Positions 1-8,529 of a stretch of DNA of 64,000 nucleotides are shown here, piece after piece. A program made the position numbers and the translations under genes. This DNA comes from an uncultured bacterium (GTDB lineage: Bacteria > Desulfobacterota > BSN033 > UBA1163): positions 43,983 to 107,982 of the forward strand of contig CALLAL010000040.1 of the NCBI GenBank assembly GCA_938002255.1. The letters run 5' to 3'. The stretch's first letter is position 1, and every line of letters starts with the position of its first letter. The notes under the pieces are model-generated. The model was not told the origin of the DNA and searched no databases. It was given only the letters and a program-made list of their open reading frames with translations.

Positions 1-585
1 CTGAAAGCAGAGTTCGGGGGTAATATATTCGTTTGGTTTCTGTTCATAGGGAAGCACGATATTGAGCCCGATGTTTTCTGCTCCGACTTCATGGGCGCCC
101 CGATTGGCAGCTTCCATAATACCAGGGCCCCCTCCGGTGATGACCACCCATTTGGGTTTCTCTGACCTCTGATGGTTTTTTGAAATGAGGGAGGCAAGCT
201 TTCGCGCCTCTTCATAATATTTTGATTTTTGGAAGAGGTTTTGGGCAATTCTCACTTTTCGAACGAGGGAATCATTGGTAGGATCCTTTTCCAATTCGGT
301 CTCTGCTATCGTGAGGTGTTCTTTGGCAGCCGCTGGCTCGACCACACGAGCCCCCCCGAAGATGACGATCGTATGTTCAATCCCGTGGTCTCTCAAGATG
401 AGTTCGGGTTTGAGCAATTCAAGCTGAAGGCGCACCGGACGAAGGTCGTCCCTGAGTAGGAAATCCTGGTCGGCATAGGCGAGCCGGTAAGAGGGGGAAA
501 GCGTCTGAGGGGAAGGCACGCATAATTCCGCCGCCTTTGCATCCTCCAGGGCTGAGGGGAAGGGTTCGCTTTTGACTTTTTTCAT
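1..585 (-). CDS. LOG family protein (nucleotide phosphoribohydrolase-like), C-terminus beyond window
   Basis: The reading frame is open from an ATG at 585 to the window edge (195 codons visible), with a GGAGA ribosome site just upstream. Around residues 148-162 it reads ITGGGPGIMEAANRGA, the phosphate-binding GGGxxGIM-type loop of LOG/TIGR00730 proteins. Known members release the base from nucleoside 5'-monophosphates. The second family motif (PGGxGTxxE) would lie beyond the window, so catalytic competence cannot be judged. The roughly 140 residues before the motif are longer than in minimal LOG proteins, as in the larger bacterial subfamily. It is the last visible gene of a pgi-uspA-LOG run, 21 nt after the uspA stop. 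The substrate is not predictable from this fragment. Confidence 0.8.
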   Translation of the reverse strand, partial: MKKVKSEPFPSALEDAKAAELCVPSPQTLSPSYRLAYADQDFLLRDDLRPVRLQLELLKPELILRDHGIEHTIVIFGGARVVEPAAAKEHLTIAETELEKDPTNDSLVRKVRIAQNLFQKSKYYEEARKLASLISKNHQRSEKPKWVVITGGGPGIMEAANRGAHEVGAENIGLNIVLPYEQKPNEYITPELCFQ

Positions 586-606
586 AAGGCAATCTCCTTA
601 CCTCTT

Positions 607-1059
607 TTATTTAGAAGACTGAATCAGAAGGACGGCACAGGAGGCAGTCTTTAAAACCTTCTCAGTGACCGACCCCAGCATGAAGCGTTTCCAGCCTGTC
701 ATCCCGTGACTGGCAATCACAATCAAGTCTACCTGTTCCTCATCTGCCTGTTTGAGAATCTGTTCTGCAGCATCATCACCGGTCAGGACGGTTGAACGAA
801 CCCGAAGGTCTCTGGAGATTTTCTGATTGATCATCTCATCGAGAGAACGTTTCAGGAGTGCCACCGACTGGTCTTGATATCCAGAGCCGTCTTCTTTAGG
901 GACCGCTGTCGAAGGAGGCATAAAACGAACTCTGGGAGCCACATGGACCACGGACAACTCTGCCGAGAAATACATCGCCAGTTGGTTGGCGGCTTCAAAG
1001 GCCTTATAAGACAGCTCACTAAAATCGGTTGGACAGAGAATCTTCTTTAAAGGGAACAT
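607..1059 (-). CDS. Universal stress protein, UspA family, single domain
   Basis: A 150-residue cytoplasmic protein of standard single-Usp-domain length. The N-terminus has the beta1 KKILCPTDFSE segment with the conserved Asp. The C-terminal nucleotide loop is SHG-9x-GSVTEKV, the ATP-binding G-2x-G-9x-GS pattern with the first glycine replaced by alanine. UspA proteins with this loop bind ATP and act in stress survival and dormancy; the specific role here is unknown. A strong AAAGGAGG site precedes the ATG. It lies 74 nt downstream of pgi and 21 nt upstream of the LOG gene and is probably co-transcribed with both. It is a paralogue of the larger Usp at 3046-3852, whose start is nearly identical. 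Confidence 0.93.
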   Translation of the reverse strand: MFPLKKILCPTDFSELSYKAFEAANQLAMYFSAELSVVHVAPRVRFMPPSTAVPKEDGSGYQDQSVALLKRSLDEMINQKISRDLRVRSTVLTGDDAAEQILKQADEEQVDLIVIASHGMTGWKRFMLGSVTEKVLKTASCAVLLIQSSK

Positions 1060-1133
1060 CTTTTCCTCCTTTCTTTGTTTTCCATTTCATCCCTCATGGG
1101 GATCGAAAATCGATTCATCTAAAAGGTCGTCAG

Positions 1134-2813
1134 TCAAAGGTTAGAAGTTCTGGTGTCCTCTTTCTTCATCTTTTTGTAGGCATTGAGGAGGCCATTCGTC
1201 GAAGAGTCATGGGAAAAGACCTTTCTGGGGTGCTTTAACTCTAAAAGAATCTTTTGAGCCAACTGTTTTCCCAGCTCCACTCCCCACTGGTCAAAACTGT
1301 AGATGTTCCAGATGACTCCTTGAACAAATATCTTATGTTCATACATGGCGATCAAGCTTCCAAGGGTTTTCGGCGTGATCTTTTTCATGAGGATGGTGTT
1401 GGTGGGCTGGTTTCCTTTTGTGGCCTTGAAAGGCGTTAATCTGTTGATCTCTTCCAGACTCAAGCCGGCTTCCTTGCATTCTTTGATGACCTCTTGTTCG
1501 GTCCTTCCCCTCATTAAGGCTTCGGTCTGAGCAAAGCAATGGGATAGAAGAATCTCATGGTGTTCTTCAAGAGGGTATGCGCTGTTTGACGTAGCGATAA
1601 AATCACAGGGGACAAATCTCGTTCCCTGATGGAGGAGCTGGTAAAAGGCATGCTGTCCGTTGGTTCCAGGTTCACCCCAGAGGATGGGACCTGTTGAATA
1701 ATTGACAAAGCGTCCATCTCGGTTGACCGATTTCCCATTACTCTCCATGTCTAACTGCTGAAGGTAGGCAGGGAGCCGATGGAGGTTCTGGGCATAAGGG
1801 AGTATGGCTATCGTTGGAGCGTCAAAAAAGTTGATATACCAGAGGCCGATTAAGGCAAGAAGGACAGGGATATTTTTTTCAAAGGGAGATTCTTTAAAGT
1901 GAAGATCCATGGCATGAGCCCCGTCCAGAAAATCGAAAAAATGTTTGAACCCAATCATGCAGGCTACAGGAAGTCCAACCGAGGACCAGACGGAATATCT
2001 CCCTCCTACCCAATCCCAGAGCTTGAACCTGTTTTCTGGAGGAATTCCAAACCGGTCCATTTCCTGTTCATTGGAAGAGATCGCGACGAAATGATGCCTG
2101 AAGAAAGATTCCTTTCCGGCCCGGTCGAGGAACCATCTCCTTGCCGTCTGGGCATTGGTCATGGTTTCCTGAGTCGTAAAGGTTTTTGAAGCAATAAGAA
2201 AAAGGGTGGTTTCAGGAGATATGGTTTTAAGAGTCTCTCCAATCTGAGCGCCATCCACGTTGGATATAAAATGGGGACGAAGACGAGGATTCCAGTAAGG
2301 TTTCAAGGCTTCTGTGACCATTTGTGGTCCGAGATCAGAGCCGCCGATCCCGATGTGGACAATATCCCGGATCGGTTTGCCCGTATAGCCTTTCCACCGG
2401 CCAGAAAAGACCCTGTTTGAAAATCTTTCCATTTGTTCCAGAACAGCCTTGACTCCAGGCATCACATCCACGCCGTCCACCAAGAAGGGTTGATGAGAAC
2501 GATTTCTTAATGCCACATGGAGGACAGCTCGATTCTCGGTTTCATTAATCTTTTCTCCAGAGAACATGTGCTCTATGGCTTCTTTCAATTTGCACTCCAG
2601 GGCTAATTTGATTAGAAGTCTGATGGTTTCTCGCGTGATGATATTTTTTGAATAATCGAAAAGCATTTCTTCAAATCGGATAGAGAAGGTTGAGAAACGG
2701 TTGGGATCCTTTCGAAAGAGGTCTACCATATGGCGGTTTTTCATGATTTGATAATGGGCCCTTAACCTTTTCCAGGCCCTGGTCTTCGTTGGGTCGATTC
2801 TGGGAAATGCCAT
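1134..2813 (-). CDS. pgi: Glucose-6-phosphate isomerase
   Basis: A 559-residue enzyme that interconverts glucose 6-phosphate and fructose 6-phosphate in the cytoplasm. Its length matches the long bacterial/eukaryotic PGI type. Visible family marks are [11 protein letters not shown] (about residues 155-165, phosphate-binding SIS loop), the first PGI signature [14 protein letters not shown] with the catalytic-region Arg, the QLDMESNGK segment, and the second signature [10 protein letters not shown] near residue 510. With the phosphorylase (4436-6136) and phosphoglucomutase (6242-7894) it completes a route from storage glucan to glycolysis. An AAGGAAGGA ribosome site sits upstream. It heads a run with uspA and the LOG gene. 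Confidence 0.97.
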   Translation of the reverse strand: MAFPRIDPTKTRAWKRLRAHYQIMKNRHMVDLFRKDPNRFSTFSIRFEEMLFDYSKNIITRETIRLLIKLALECKLKEAIEHMFSGEKINETENRAVLHVALRNRSHQPFLVDGVDVMPGVKAVLEQMERFSNRVFSGRWKGYTGKPIRDIVHIGIGGSDLGPQMVTEALKPYWNPRLRPHFISNVDGAQIGETLKTISPETTLFLIASKTFTTQETMTNAQTARRWFLDRAGKESFFRHHFVAISSNEQEMDRFGIPPENRFKLWDWVGGRYSVWSSVGLPVACMIGFKHFFDFLDGAHAMDLHFKESPFEKNIPVLLALIGLWYINFFDAPTIAILPYAQNLHRLPAYLQQLDMESNGKSVNRDGRFVNYSTGPILWGEPGTNGQHAFYQLLHQGTRFVPCDFIATSNSAYPLEEHHEILLSHCFAQTEALMRGRTEQEVIKECKEAGLSLEEINRLTPFKATKGNQPTNTILMKKITPKTLGSLIAMYEHKIFVQGVIWNIYSFDQWGVELGKQLAQKILLELKHPRKVFSHDSSTNGLLNAYKKMKKEDTRTSNL

Positions 2814-3045
2814 TGCTCATGTCCTTCCTTTTCCATCGGCGTTTCTTCCATCATATACCGAAATAAAATATTTTAATAGAGGAGAAAACGCCCATACCCA
2901 TGTCACTGCAAACCCAAGAGGCATCGCGTTTCATACGCCATGGGATCTAAAAATATTCTCAATCCCTGCCATCACCTCTTTATTCAGTGTGTCACCTGAA
3001 ACGTTCTCTTTGGACAAAAGAATATGCCAATCTTCTTGGATTCTT

Positions 3046-3852
3046 CTAAGATTTCTTAAACCGCGAAACCGCTTGTTTCAGGGCTTCCTTCATGTCTTTC
3101 ATAGCCTCTTCGAAACCTTTTTTGAAGTCTCCCCAGGCTTCATCTCCTGATTCCTTCAGTTTGTTCAGTTTTTGTCTTGTCATTTCATGTTTGTTTCTCA
3201 ATTCTTGAACCTGTTCAAGATACTTTGTTTTGACTTCTGCCTTTGACTTTTCCACCTTGGCTTTCAGGACATCCAGTTGCACCCCCCATTCTTTCAATTC
3301 AGCTTCCATCCTATTTACATAAGTGTTTTTCTTTTCGGGTGTTTCTTCCTGCCGCTCATCTTCTTCCCTTTTCTCCCGAAGGGTTTCTTGCTCGGCTTCC
3401 TCAAGGGACTTGCCAGTGACAGTTAGGACAGGGCATTTCGCGAAACGGACCACCTTTTCTGCTACCGAGCCAAAGAGCAGACGGTCCAATCCCGTGCGGC
3501 CCTGTGTCGAAATAACGATGAGATCCACATTCTCCTCGTGAGCCGTTCGAATAATTTCATCGGCCGCATTGCCCCGCAAAACAATCAACCGCCCTCGCAA
3601 TTCATCCCATTCAAGATGGTTGATAATTTCCGCAAGAGTTCTTTTTGAGGCCGTTTCCAATTCCTGTTCATACAATGAAACATCGAATGCAGACGGTCCA
3701 TCTCCCATGGGAATAACCGGAACTGGAGGGACGACGTGAAGCAAACAGAGTTCTGCTCCAAAATGAAAGGCCAGTTCTCCTGCGATCTTAATGGCTTCAT
3801 AAGACGGTTCACTAAAATCCGTTGGACATAAAATTTTTTTGATGGGCAACAT
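3046..3852 (-). CDS. Universal stress protein with C-terminal coiled-coil extension
   Basis: A 268-residue protein. Residues 1-147 form a complete UspA domain starting KKILCPTDFSE and ending with the nucleotide loop QGRTGLDRLLFGSVAEKV; the first glycine of the usual G-2x-G is serine. After a short acidic linker, residues 150-268 are highly charged (Lys/Glu-rich) with heptad-like spacing from about 175 to 260, predicting a long coiled coil, and the C-terminus is amphipathic and basic. Usp domains normally end at about 145 residues, so the tail is an add-on that could mediate oligomerisation or bind membrane or partners. A good AAGGAGA site precedes the ATG. It lies downstream of the sigma-54-controlled zinc-ribbon gene (4013-4246), with a possible terminator between them. 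Confidence 0.9.
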   Translation of the reverse strand: MLPIKKILCPTDFSEPSYEAIKIAGELAFHFGAELCLLHVVPPVPVIPMGDGPSAFDVSLYEQELETASKRTLAEIINHLEWDELRGRLIVLRGNAADEIIRTAHEENVDLIVISTQGRTGLDRLLFGSVAEKVVRFAKCPVLTVTGKSLEEAEQETLREKREEDERQEETPEKKNTYVNRMEAELKEWGVQLDVLKAKVEKSKAEVKTKYLEQVQELRNKHEMTRQKLNKLKESGDEAWGDFKKGFEEAMKDMKEALKQAVSRFKKS

Positions 3853-3917
3853 CTTTTTTCTCCTTGTGTGGGAATAGGGTTATTCTATGACGTTTAGAAA
3901 CATCCCATCATAAAATG

Positions 3918-3938
3918 CCGGGCATTCAGCAGGCCCGG
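3918..3938 (-). terminator. Possible intrinsic terminator after the zinc-ribbon gene
   Basis: Inverted repeat CCGGGC (3918-3923) and GCCCGG (3933-3938) with a 9 nt loop. Read on the minus strand it is followed by CATTTTATG, a weak T-tract. It lies 75 nt after the stop of the 4013-4246 gene and before the Usp start at 3852. The short stem and poor U-run make it partial at best. Confidence 0.35.
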
Positions 3939-4012
3939 TTAAATCATTGAGCTTGGGCTTAAGGAATAAGGGTTGAGTCAACGATTCGATCCATTCATCC
4001 TATAGATCTTCT

Positions 4013-4246
4013 TTATATTCTGTAAAAGGAATCCTCATTCCTTCCATGTTTAAAAATAAAATTCCTTACACTTCTTCTTATCTTACTGAACCTGGTTCGT
4101 TTATTTCTTTTGTTATACTTTCGATTTTTTAAGATCACTTCATCAATGATATCGCCACAAAAAAGGCATTTCCAACCATGGAAATATCCTTGATGGGTAA
4201 AAAACCTATCATAAAGCATCTTTCCTTGACACCGGATACACTCCAT
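4013..4246 (-). CDS. Small zinc-ribbon protein, sigma-54-controlled
   Basis: A 77-residue protein with Cys at 3 and 6 (CIRC) and Cys at 27 and 30 (CLFC), separated by the GYFHGWK segment: a four-Cys zinc ribbon. The tail from about residue 40 is Arg/Lys-rich (KYNKRNKRTRF) and could contact nucleic acid. I do not recognise a named family and assign no function. A second copy of this gene, now frameshifted, lies at 10206-10443 with the same GNFYGWKC core. Both copies have the same sigma-54 promoter and tandem dyads upstream. The -12 element is so close to the ATG that the predicted transcript has a leader of only about 4 nt and no ribosome site is visible. Translation may therefore be nearly leaderless. 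Confidence 0.75.
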   Translation of the reverse strand: MECIRCQGKMLYDRFFTHQGYFHGWKCLFCGDIIDEVILKNRKYNKRNKRTRFSKIRRSVRNFIFKHGRNEDSFYRI

Positions 4247-4260
4247 ATAAACAATCTTTC

Positions 4261-4276
4261 AGCAATAAAGATACCA
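4261..4276 (-). promoter_or_regulatory. Sigma-54 (-24/-12) promoter for the zinc-ribbon gene
   Basis: On the minus strand this reads TGGTATCTTTATTGCT: GG and GC separated by exactly 10 nt, as in the TGGCAC-N5-TTGC consensus. The same sequence precedes the frameshifted paralogue at 10458-10473 (TGGTATCTTTATTGCT), and AGGTATCGATATTGCA precedes the glycogen-binding gene at 22876-22891. The predicted start site is near 4250, 4 nt before the ATG. RpoN and its activator are not in this window. Confidence 0.75.
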
Positions 4277-4349
4277 GATTTTTGAGTTGGTAGTTCTTTA
4301 GTAAAATTAATAGGTTAAGAGATAAACACAAATAGAAATGATCGTAGAG

Positions 4350-4387
4350 TTGCGGTATAACGCTACATATGTAGCAAAATAGTACAG
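4350..4387. promoter_or_regulatory. Tandem 19-bp activator sites upstream of sigma-54 promoter
   Basis: Two abutting 19-mers, TTGCGGTATAACGCTACAT (4350-4368) and ATGTAGCAAAATAGTACAG (4369-4387), each match the dyad TTGTGGCA-N3-TGCCACAA at 12 of 19 positions. They begin 74 nt upstream of the -24 element. The two sites near 10549 have the same abutting layout at 76 nt. This is the position expected for enhancer sites bound by an NtrC-type activator. The core also contains a 14 bp perfect palindrome, GCTACATATGTAGC. Confidence 0.55.
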
Positions 4388-4435
4388 AGGTAAAAAAACC
4401 GTCTTTAATTTAAATAATCAAATTAACCCATTCAG

Positions 4436-6136
4436 TTAACGTGGGTAATAAGCATTGAGAATATATTCCTGGATCATTCTGTGGGTATTGAAGAATGAAC
4501 CATTAATGGCGATGGAAAATACCATGACATCCATGAACCGTTCCCTTTCGTGGTAGAAAAGGGGAACGATGGTATGTTCCAGCTTGTTGTAGAGCAATAA
4601 CGCATCCTGTGAATGATTATGATTCTCTCCTCTGCCCTGTGGAATATCGCCGATAGCCCATCCTGTGATTCCCTCAATATGCCCCTCGATCCACCAGCCA
4701 TCCAAAACACTTAGATTTGGAACGCCATTTAAGGAGGCCTTCATTCCACTGGTCCCGGAGGCCTCCATTGGAGGTTGAGGAGTATTCAGCCAGAGATCAA
4801 CACCGGAGGTGATCATTTTCCCAAGGGTCATGTTGTAATTCTCGAGATAAACCACTTCAAGATCATTCCCGAGTGCCTGCTTGGCCTGGAAGATTCTTTT
4901 GATGAGTTCCTTTCCCCCATGATCTCGGGGATGGGCTTTTCCGGCAAAGATGATCTGGAGTTTGCCCGTTTCGTTGGACAATCTTCGTAAACGTTCAACG
5001 TCTTTAAAAAGAAGATCAGCCCTTTTGTATGGAGTGGAGCGCCTCGCAAAACCAATGGTGAAGGTATGGAGATCCATCTGGAGGCCTGTCTCTTTTTTGA
5101 CAAATTCCAACAGGTGCTCTTTATTCTGCATATGGGCATTCCAGATCTCCTGTTTCGGAATACTTAAGGCATAGCGAAGACAGAAATTGTCCTGACGCCA
5201 ATGAGGTATATACCGGTCAAACAATTTTTGAAAAGGTTTCGAGGTCCAGGTGAGTGCATGCACCCCATTCGTGATTGCCTCGATAGAGTATCCAGCAAAC
5301 ATCAGCCTTGAAACTTCGCCATGTTTTTTGGCGACGCCATTGATATACCGGCTAAGATTGAGAGCCAGATAGGTCATGTTCAGGGTTGCTCCATCGAACA
5401 GGACACCTTTTAACCCAAAAAAATCATTCCTTTCTCCAATAACCTTACGCGCGAGATCTACGGGGAATTGGTCATGCCCCGCTGGGACAGGTGTATGGGT
5501 TGTAAAAACACATTGGTTTCGAACCGTTTCTGCATCCTCCTGGGTCACCCATCCTCTTCCTGCTTTTTTGGCTGTTTCATCTAACAGTTCCAGGGTCAAA
5601 AGCGCCGCATGCCCTTCATTAAGATGGAAGGTCCGAATCTGTTGATAACCCAATGCACGGAGCATCTTGACGCCGCCGATTCCCAGGATGACCTCCTGTG
5701 AAATCCGGTAATGATCATCCCCGCCATACAGGGATTGTGTGAGGCGTCGGTCAAAATCTGAGTTTTCGGGTAGGTCCGCATCGAGAAAGTAAATCGGAAC
5801 GATGTAATCACTCACTCCCCTCACATCATACCGCCAAGCCCGAAGATGAACATTTCGGCCCTCCACCGAGACGTTGATTCGTGCGGATTCCTCTTGAAGG
5901 AATTCCTCGACAGCCCATAGGGCCGGCTCTTCCTCCTGCCATCCATCTGGTAGGAGTTTCTGGCGGAAGTAACCCTTTCGGTAGAGAAGCGTGACCGCAA
6001 CCATTGGAACTCTGAGATCGGCTGCAGAACGAATTGTATCGCCGGCCAACACTCCTAAACCTCCGCTGTAGGTGCATATTCTTTCGTCAATCCCTATCTC
6101 CATCGAAAAATAAGCCACCGATCTTTCCTTGTTCAT
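4436..6136 (-). CDS. Alpha-glucan phosphorylase, short GT35 type
   Basis: A 566-residue enzyme releasing glucose 1-phosphate from glycogen or maltodextrin with inorganic phosphate, using PLP. The N-terminus has the YFSMEIGI and [11 protein letters not shown] segments of the TIGR02094-type phosphorylases. The region near residue 350-375 has [13 protein letters not shown]. The C-terminal part has [14 protein letters not shown] with the PLP-binding lysine in GMKAS. It lacks the N-terminal DUF3417 extension found in about 850-residue relatives, and short versions without it are known. The ATG at 6136 follows an AGGGG site. It lies 105 nt downstream of phosphoglucomutase, which takes its product, and 190 nt before the zinc-ribbon gene, whose enhancer-promoter region fills that gap. 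Confidence 0.93.
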   Translation of the reverse strand: MNKERSVAYFSMEIGIDERICTYSGGLGVLAGDTIRSAADLRVPMVAVTLLYRKGYFRQKLLPDGWQEEEPALWAVEEFLQEESARINVSVEGRNVHLRAWRYDVRGVSDYIVPIYFLDADLPENSDFDRRLTQSLYGGDDHYRISQEVILGIGGVKMLRALGYQQIRTFHLNEGHAALLTLELLDETAKKAGRGWVTQEDAETVRNQCVFTTHTPVPAGHDQFPVDLARKVIGERNDFFGLKGVLFDGATLNMTYLALNLSRYINGVAKKHGEVSRLMFAGYSIEAITNGVHALTWTSKPFQKLFDRYIPHWRQDNFCLRYALSIPKQEIWNAHMQNKEHLLEFVKKETGLQMDLHTFTIGFARRSTPYKRADLLFKDVERLRRLSNETGKLQIIFAGKAHPRDHGGKELIKRIFQAKQALGNDLEVVYLENYNMTLGKMITSGVDLWLNTPQPPMEASGTSGMKASLNGVPNLSVLDGWWIEGHIEGITGWAIGDIPQGRGENHNHSQDALLLYNKLEHTIVPLFYHERERFMDVMVFSIAINGSFFNTHRMIQEYILNAYYPR

Positions 6137-6241
6137 TGCACACCCCTATTTCTCTCCCCTTGACATTGGCCGCGAGTGGCCCCTTTGTATCCCCGTGTTC
6201 ATCGGGAATGATTCCGCTCACAAATCGAAAGATCGCCTTGT

Positions 6242-7894
6242 CTATACCCCCGCTGTTCTGAAAGCAGCCTCGATCATTGCCTTGGCTTCCTCCTGGATCT
6301 TTTCGAGATGCGATCTGCCTTTAAAGCTTTCGGCATAAATTTTGTAAACATCCTCTGTCCCCGAAGGACGAACGGCAAACCAGCCATTCTCAGTGATGAC
6401 CTTGATTCCGCCGATTGGAGCGCTATTTCCCGGGGCCTCTGTCAGCTTGGTCAGGATGACCTCCCCGGCTAAAATGGTCCCAGTGATGTCTTGGGGGGAA
6501 AGCTTGCTAAGAACTTCTTTCTGCTCCGGTGTGGCGGCAACATCGATTCTTTCATAGATAGGTTGGCCGTACATCTCCACAAAATGCTGATACAGGCTCC
6601 CGAGATCGTTGCCAGTTTTGGCAGTAATTTCCGCTGCCAGGAGGTTTAAGATAAGGCCATCCTTATCCGTAGTCCACACGGTTCCATCCTTTCGTAAAAA
6701 GGAAGCCCCCGCGCTCTCCTCTCCTGCAAACCCAAGAAAGCCACCCAACAAGCCCTGCACAAACCACTTGAATCCAACCGGGGTCTCGGATAATGTTCGC
6801 CCCAAATGATTTGTGATCCGATCGATCATACTACTGGAGACCAAGGTCTTTCCGATTCCCGCTTCTCTCTTCCACTCAGGCCGGTTGTGAAACAGATACC
6901 AGATAGCAACGGAAAGATAATGATTAGGGTTCAAAAGCCCATTGCCGGGGGTGACGATGCCATGGCGATCACCGTCAGGATCGTTTGCAAACGCAACATG
7001 GTATTTATCCTTCAGTCCGATCAGACTTGCCATCGCATAGGGGGAGGAGCAGTCCATTCGGATCTTTCCGTCATGATCAAGCGTCATGAAGCCAAAAGTT
7101 GGGTCAATGACCGAATTGACCACCTCCATTTGAAACCTGTAGGTCTGGGGGATTTGCTCCCAAAAGGGCAGAGTGGAACCTCCCATTGGATCAACTCCAA
7201 TCCGTATGCCAGAGGCCCGAATGATCTCAATGTCTATGACATGTTTCAGATCTTGGACATAAGGTGTGACGTAGTCATATGGGTGTAGAAAGTTTGTTTG
7301 TACCGCTTTTTGATATGGGATCCGTCGCACTTCTTTAAGATCAGAACGTAAAATCGCATTGGCTCGAACCTCTATCCATCGAGTGATATGGGTGTCCGCG
7401 GGGCCACCATGAGGAGGGTTATATTTCAAACCTCCGTCATCAGGAGGATTGTGAGAGGGTGAGATAACAATACCGTCCGACAGACCCATACTTCTTCCCC
7501 GGTTATAGACGAGAATAGCATGAGAGATCACAGGGGTGGGTGTAACATTAAGATTTTTATGGACCATCACATGAACCCCATTGCCGGCCAAAACTTCAAC
7601 CGCTGTCACATGGCTTGGTTCTGAGAGGGCATGGGTATCCATTCCGAGAAAAAGAGGCCCGTCAATATGGGTTTTCCTTCTGTAGTCGCAAATGGCTTGG
7701 GTGATGGCTAGGACATGCTCCTCATTAAAACTGCTTAAATAAGAGGAACCTCTGTGTCCGGAGGTTCCAAAGGCCACCCTTTCTGTGATATGATTTACAT
7801 CGGGGTGTCTGACATAATAGGAACTCACCAACCGAGGAACATTGACCAACATCGATTTGGGTGCCGGCTCACCGGCAAAAGGATGGATGTGCAT
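6242..7894 (-). CDS. pgm: Phosphoglucomutase (alpha-D-glucose phosphate-specific)
   Basis: A 550-residue cytoplasmic enzyme interconverting glucose 1-phosphate and glucose 6-phosphate. Motifs in order: TSGHRGSS near residue 45 (substrate loop); ISPSHNPPDDGGLKYN with the phosphoserine at about 146; the metal-binding DPDGDRHG loop near 310; GEESAGASFL; and the phosphate-binding RPSGTEDVYKIYAE near the C-terminus. The N-terminus aligns with the E. coli enzyme, so the ATG at 7894 is chosen although no ribosome site is visible. It is followed by glucan phosphorylase, coupling phosphorolysis to glycolysis. Confidence 0.96.
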   Translation of the reverse strand: MHIHPFAGEPAPKSMLVNVPRLVSSYYVRHPDVNHITERVAFGTSGHRGSSYLSSFNEEHVLAITQAICDYRRKTHIDGPLFLGMDTHALSEPSHVTAVEVLAGNGVHVMVHKNLNVTPTPVISHAILVYNRGRSMGLSDGIVISPSHNPPDDGGLKYNPPHGGPADTHITRWIEVRANAILRSDLKEVRRIPYQKAVQTNFLHPYDYVTPYVQDLKHVIDIEIIRASGIRIGVDPMGGSTLPFWEQIPQTYRFQMEVVNSVIDPTFGFMTLDHDGKIRMDCSSPYAMASLIGLKDKYHVAFANDPDGDRHGIVTPGNGLLNPNHYLSVAIWYLFHNRPEWKREAGIGKTLVSSSMIDRITNHLGRTLSETPVGFKWFVQGLLGGFLGFAGEESAGASFLRKDGTVWTTDKDGLILNLLAAEITAKTGNDLGSLYQHFVEMYGQPIYERIDVAATPEQKEVLSKLSPQDITGTILAGEVILTKLTEAPGNSAPIGGIKVITENGWFAVRPSGTEDVYKIYAESFKGRSHLEKIQEEAKAMIEAAFRTAGV

Positions 7895-8080
7895 ATTTAT
7901 ATTTTAAGATCCATTTTTTAACACAGATATTGCATAATGTTTGCCCATGCCCGTTTTAGCACTGATTAAAAGGCAGGTGAAGACTTCTTAGACCTTGAAG
8001 CGTTTTTTCGAAGGGGATTCTAACTCCTCTTCATGGAGTAAAATATCCAAAGCAGGGACTCCTTTTTGTCATTTTTGAAC

Positions 8081-8500
8081 TTACCACAAAACAGAAATTA
8101 CTTTGGAATCCCTTTCGGGAACACTGATCCCTGAAATTCTCTTCCGATCTCCTCTCACACTTGCTTCCAGGTGGTAAGTCCCGGAAGGAAGGTCTATATA
8201 AAGCCACGGGCCATTTGTCACAGTAGTCAATATATTTTTATTCATATGGTCAAATACCTCCACGTTGACATTGGACAGGTATTCTCCTTTTTTATTTGAA
8301 AAGATGAGTTTCAGTGAGTAAAACCTTCCCATTTCTTTTAGAATCTCCCTCTCCGATAAACCGACTCCACCGCTTAAAAAAGCGATGCCTCCCTCTCTCC
8401 CCTTTTTTATAAATTCCCCTTCTGCCAAACTGATGGAAAGTAGAAAGAACGTCACTAAAATTCCTGATATGGGAACCCATAACCCTTTCGATCGTCTCAT
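8081..8500 (-). CDS. Secreted protein of unknown function with carboxypeptidase-regulatory-like fold
   Basis: A 139-residue protein. The ATG at 8500 is chosen over an upstream ATG at 8533 because AAGGAGG lies just before it. Residues 8-27 form a signal peptide (VPISGILVTFFLLSISLAEG). The mature part has GEYLSNVNVEVFDHMNKN followed by GPWLYIDLPSGTYHLEAS, the pattern of small beta-sandwich domains of the CarboxypepD_reg type, often involved in protein contacts in the periplasm. It starts 29 nt after the htrA stop and is probably co-transcribed, suggesting an envelope-stress role. The function is not established. Confidence 0.7.
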   Translation of the reverse strand: MRRSKGLWVPISGILVTFFLLSISLAEGEFIKKGREGGIAFLSGGVGLSEREILKEMGRFYSLKLIFSNKKGEYLSNVNVEVFDHMNKNILTTVTNGPWLYIDLPSGTYHLEASVRGDRKRISGISVPERDSKVISVLW

Positions 8501-8529
8501 CTTTTCAACCTCCTTTCCGAGAAAACCCT

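Noticed and set aside
6806..7288. 160-codon plus-strand frame inside phosphoglucomutase
   Set aside because: Antisense shadow of a well-supported gene.
7931..7946. Sigma-54-like GGGCAAACATTATGCA (minus strand) upstream of phosphoglucomutase
   Set aside because: GG-N10-GC spacing is right, but there is no T at the -24 start, the -12 is weak and no activator dyad is found upstream, so it may be chance.
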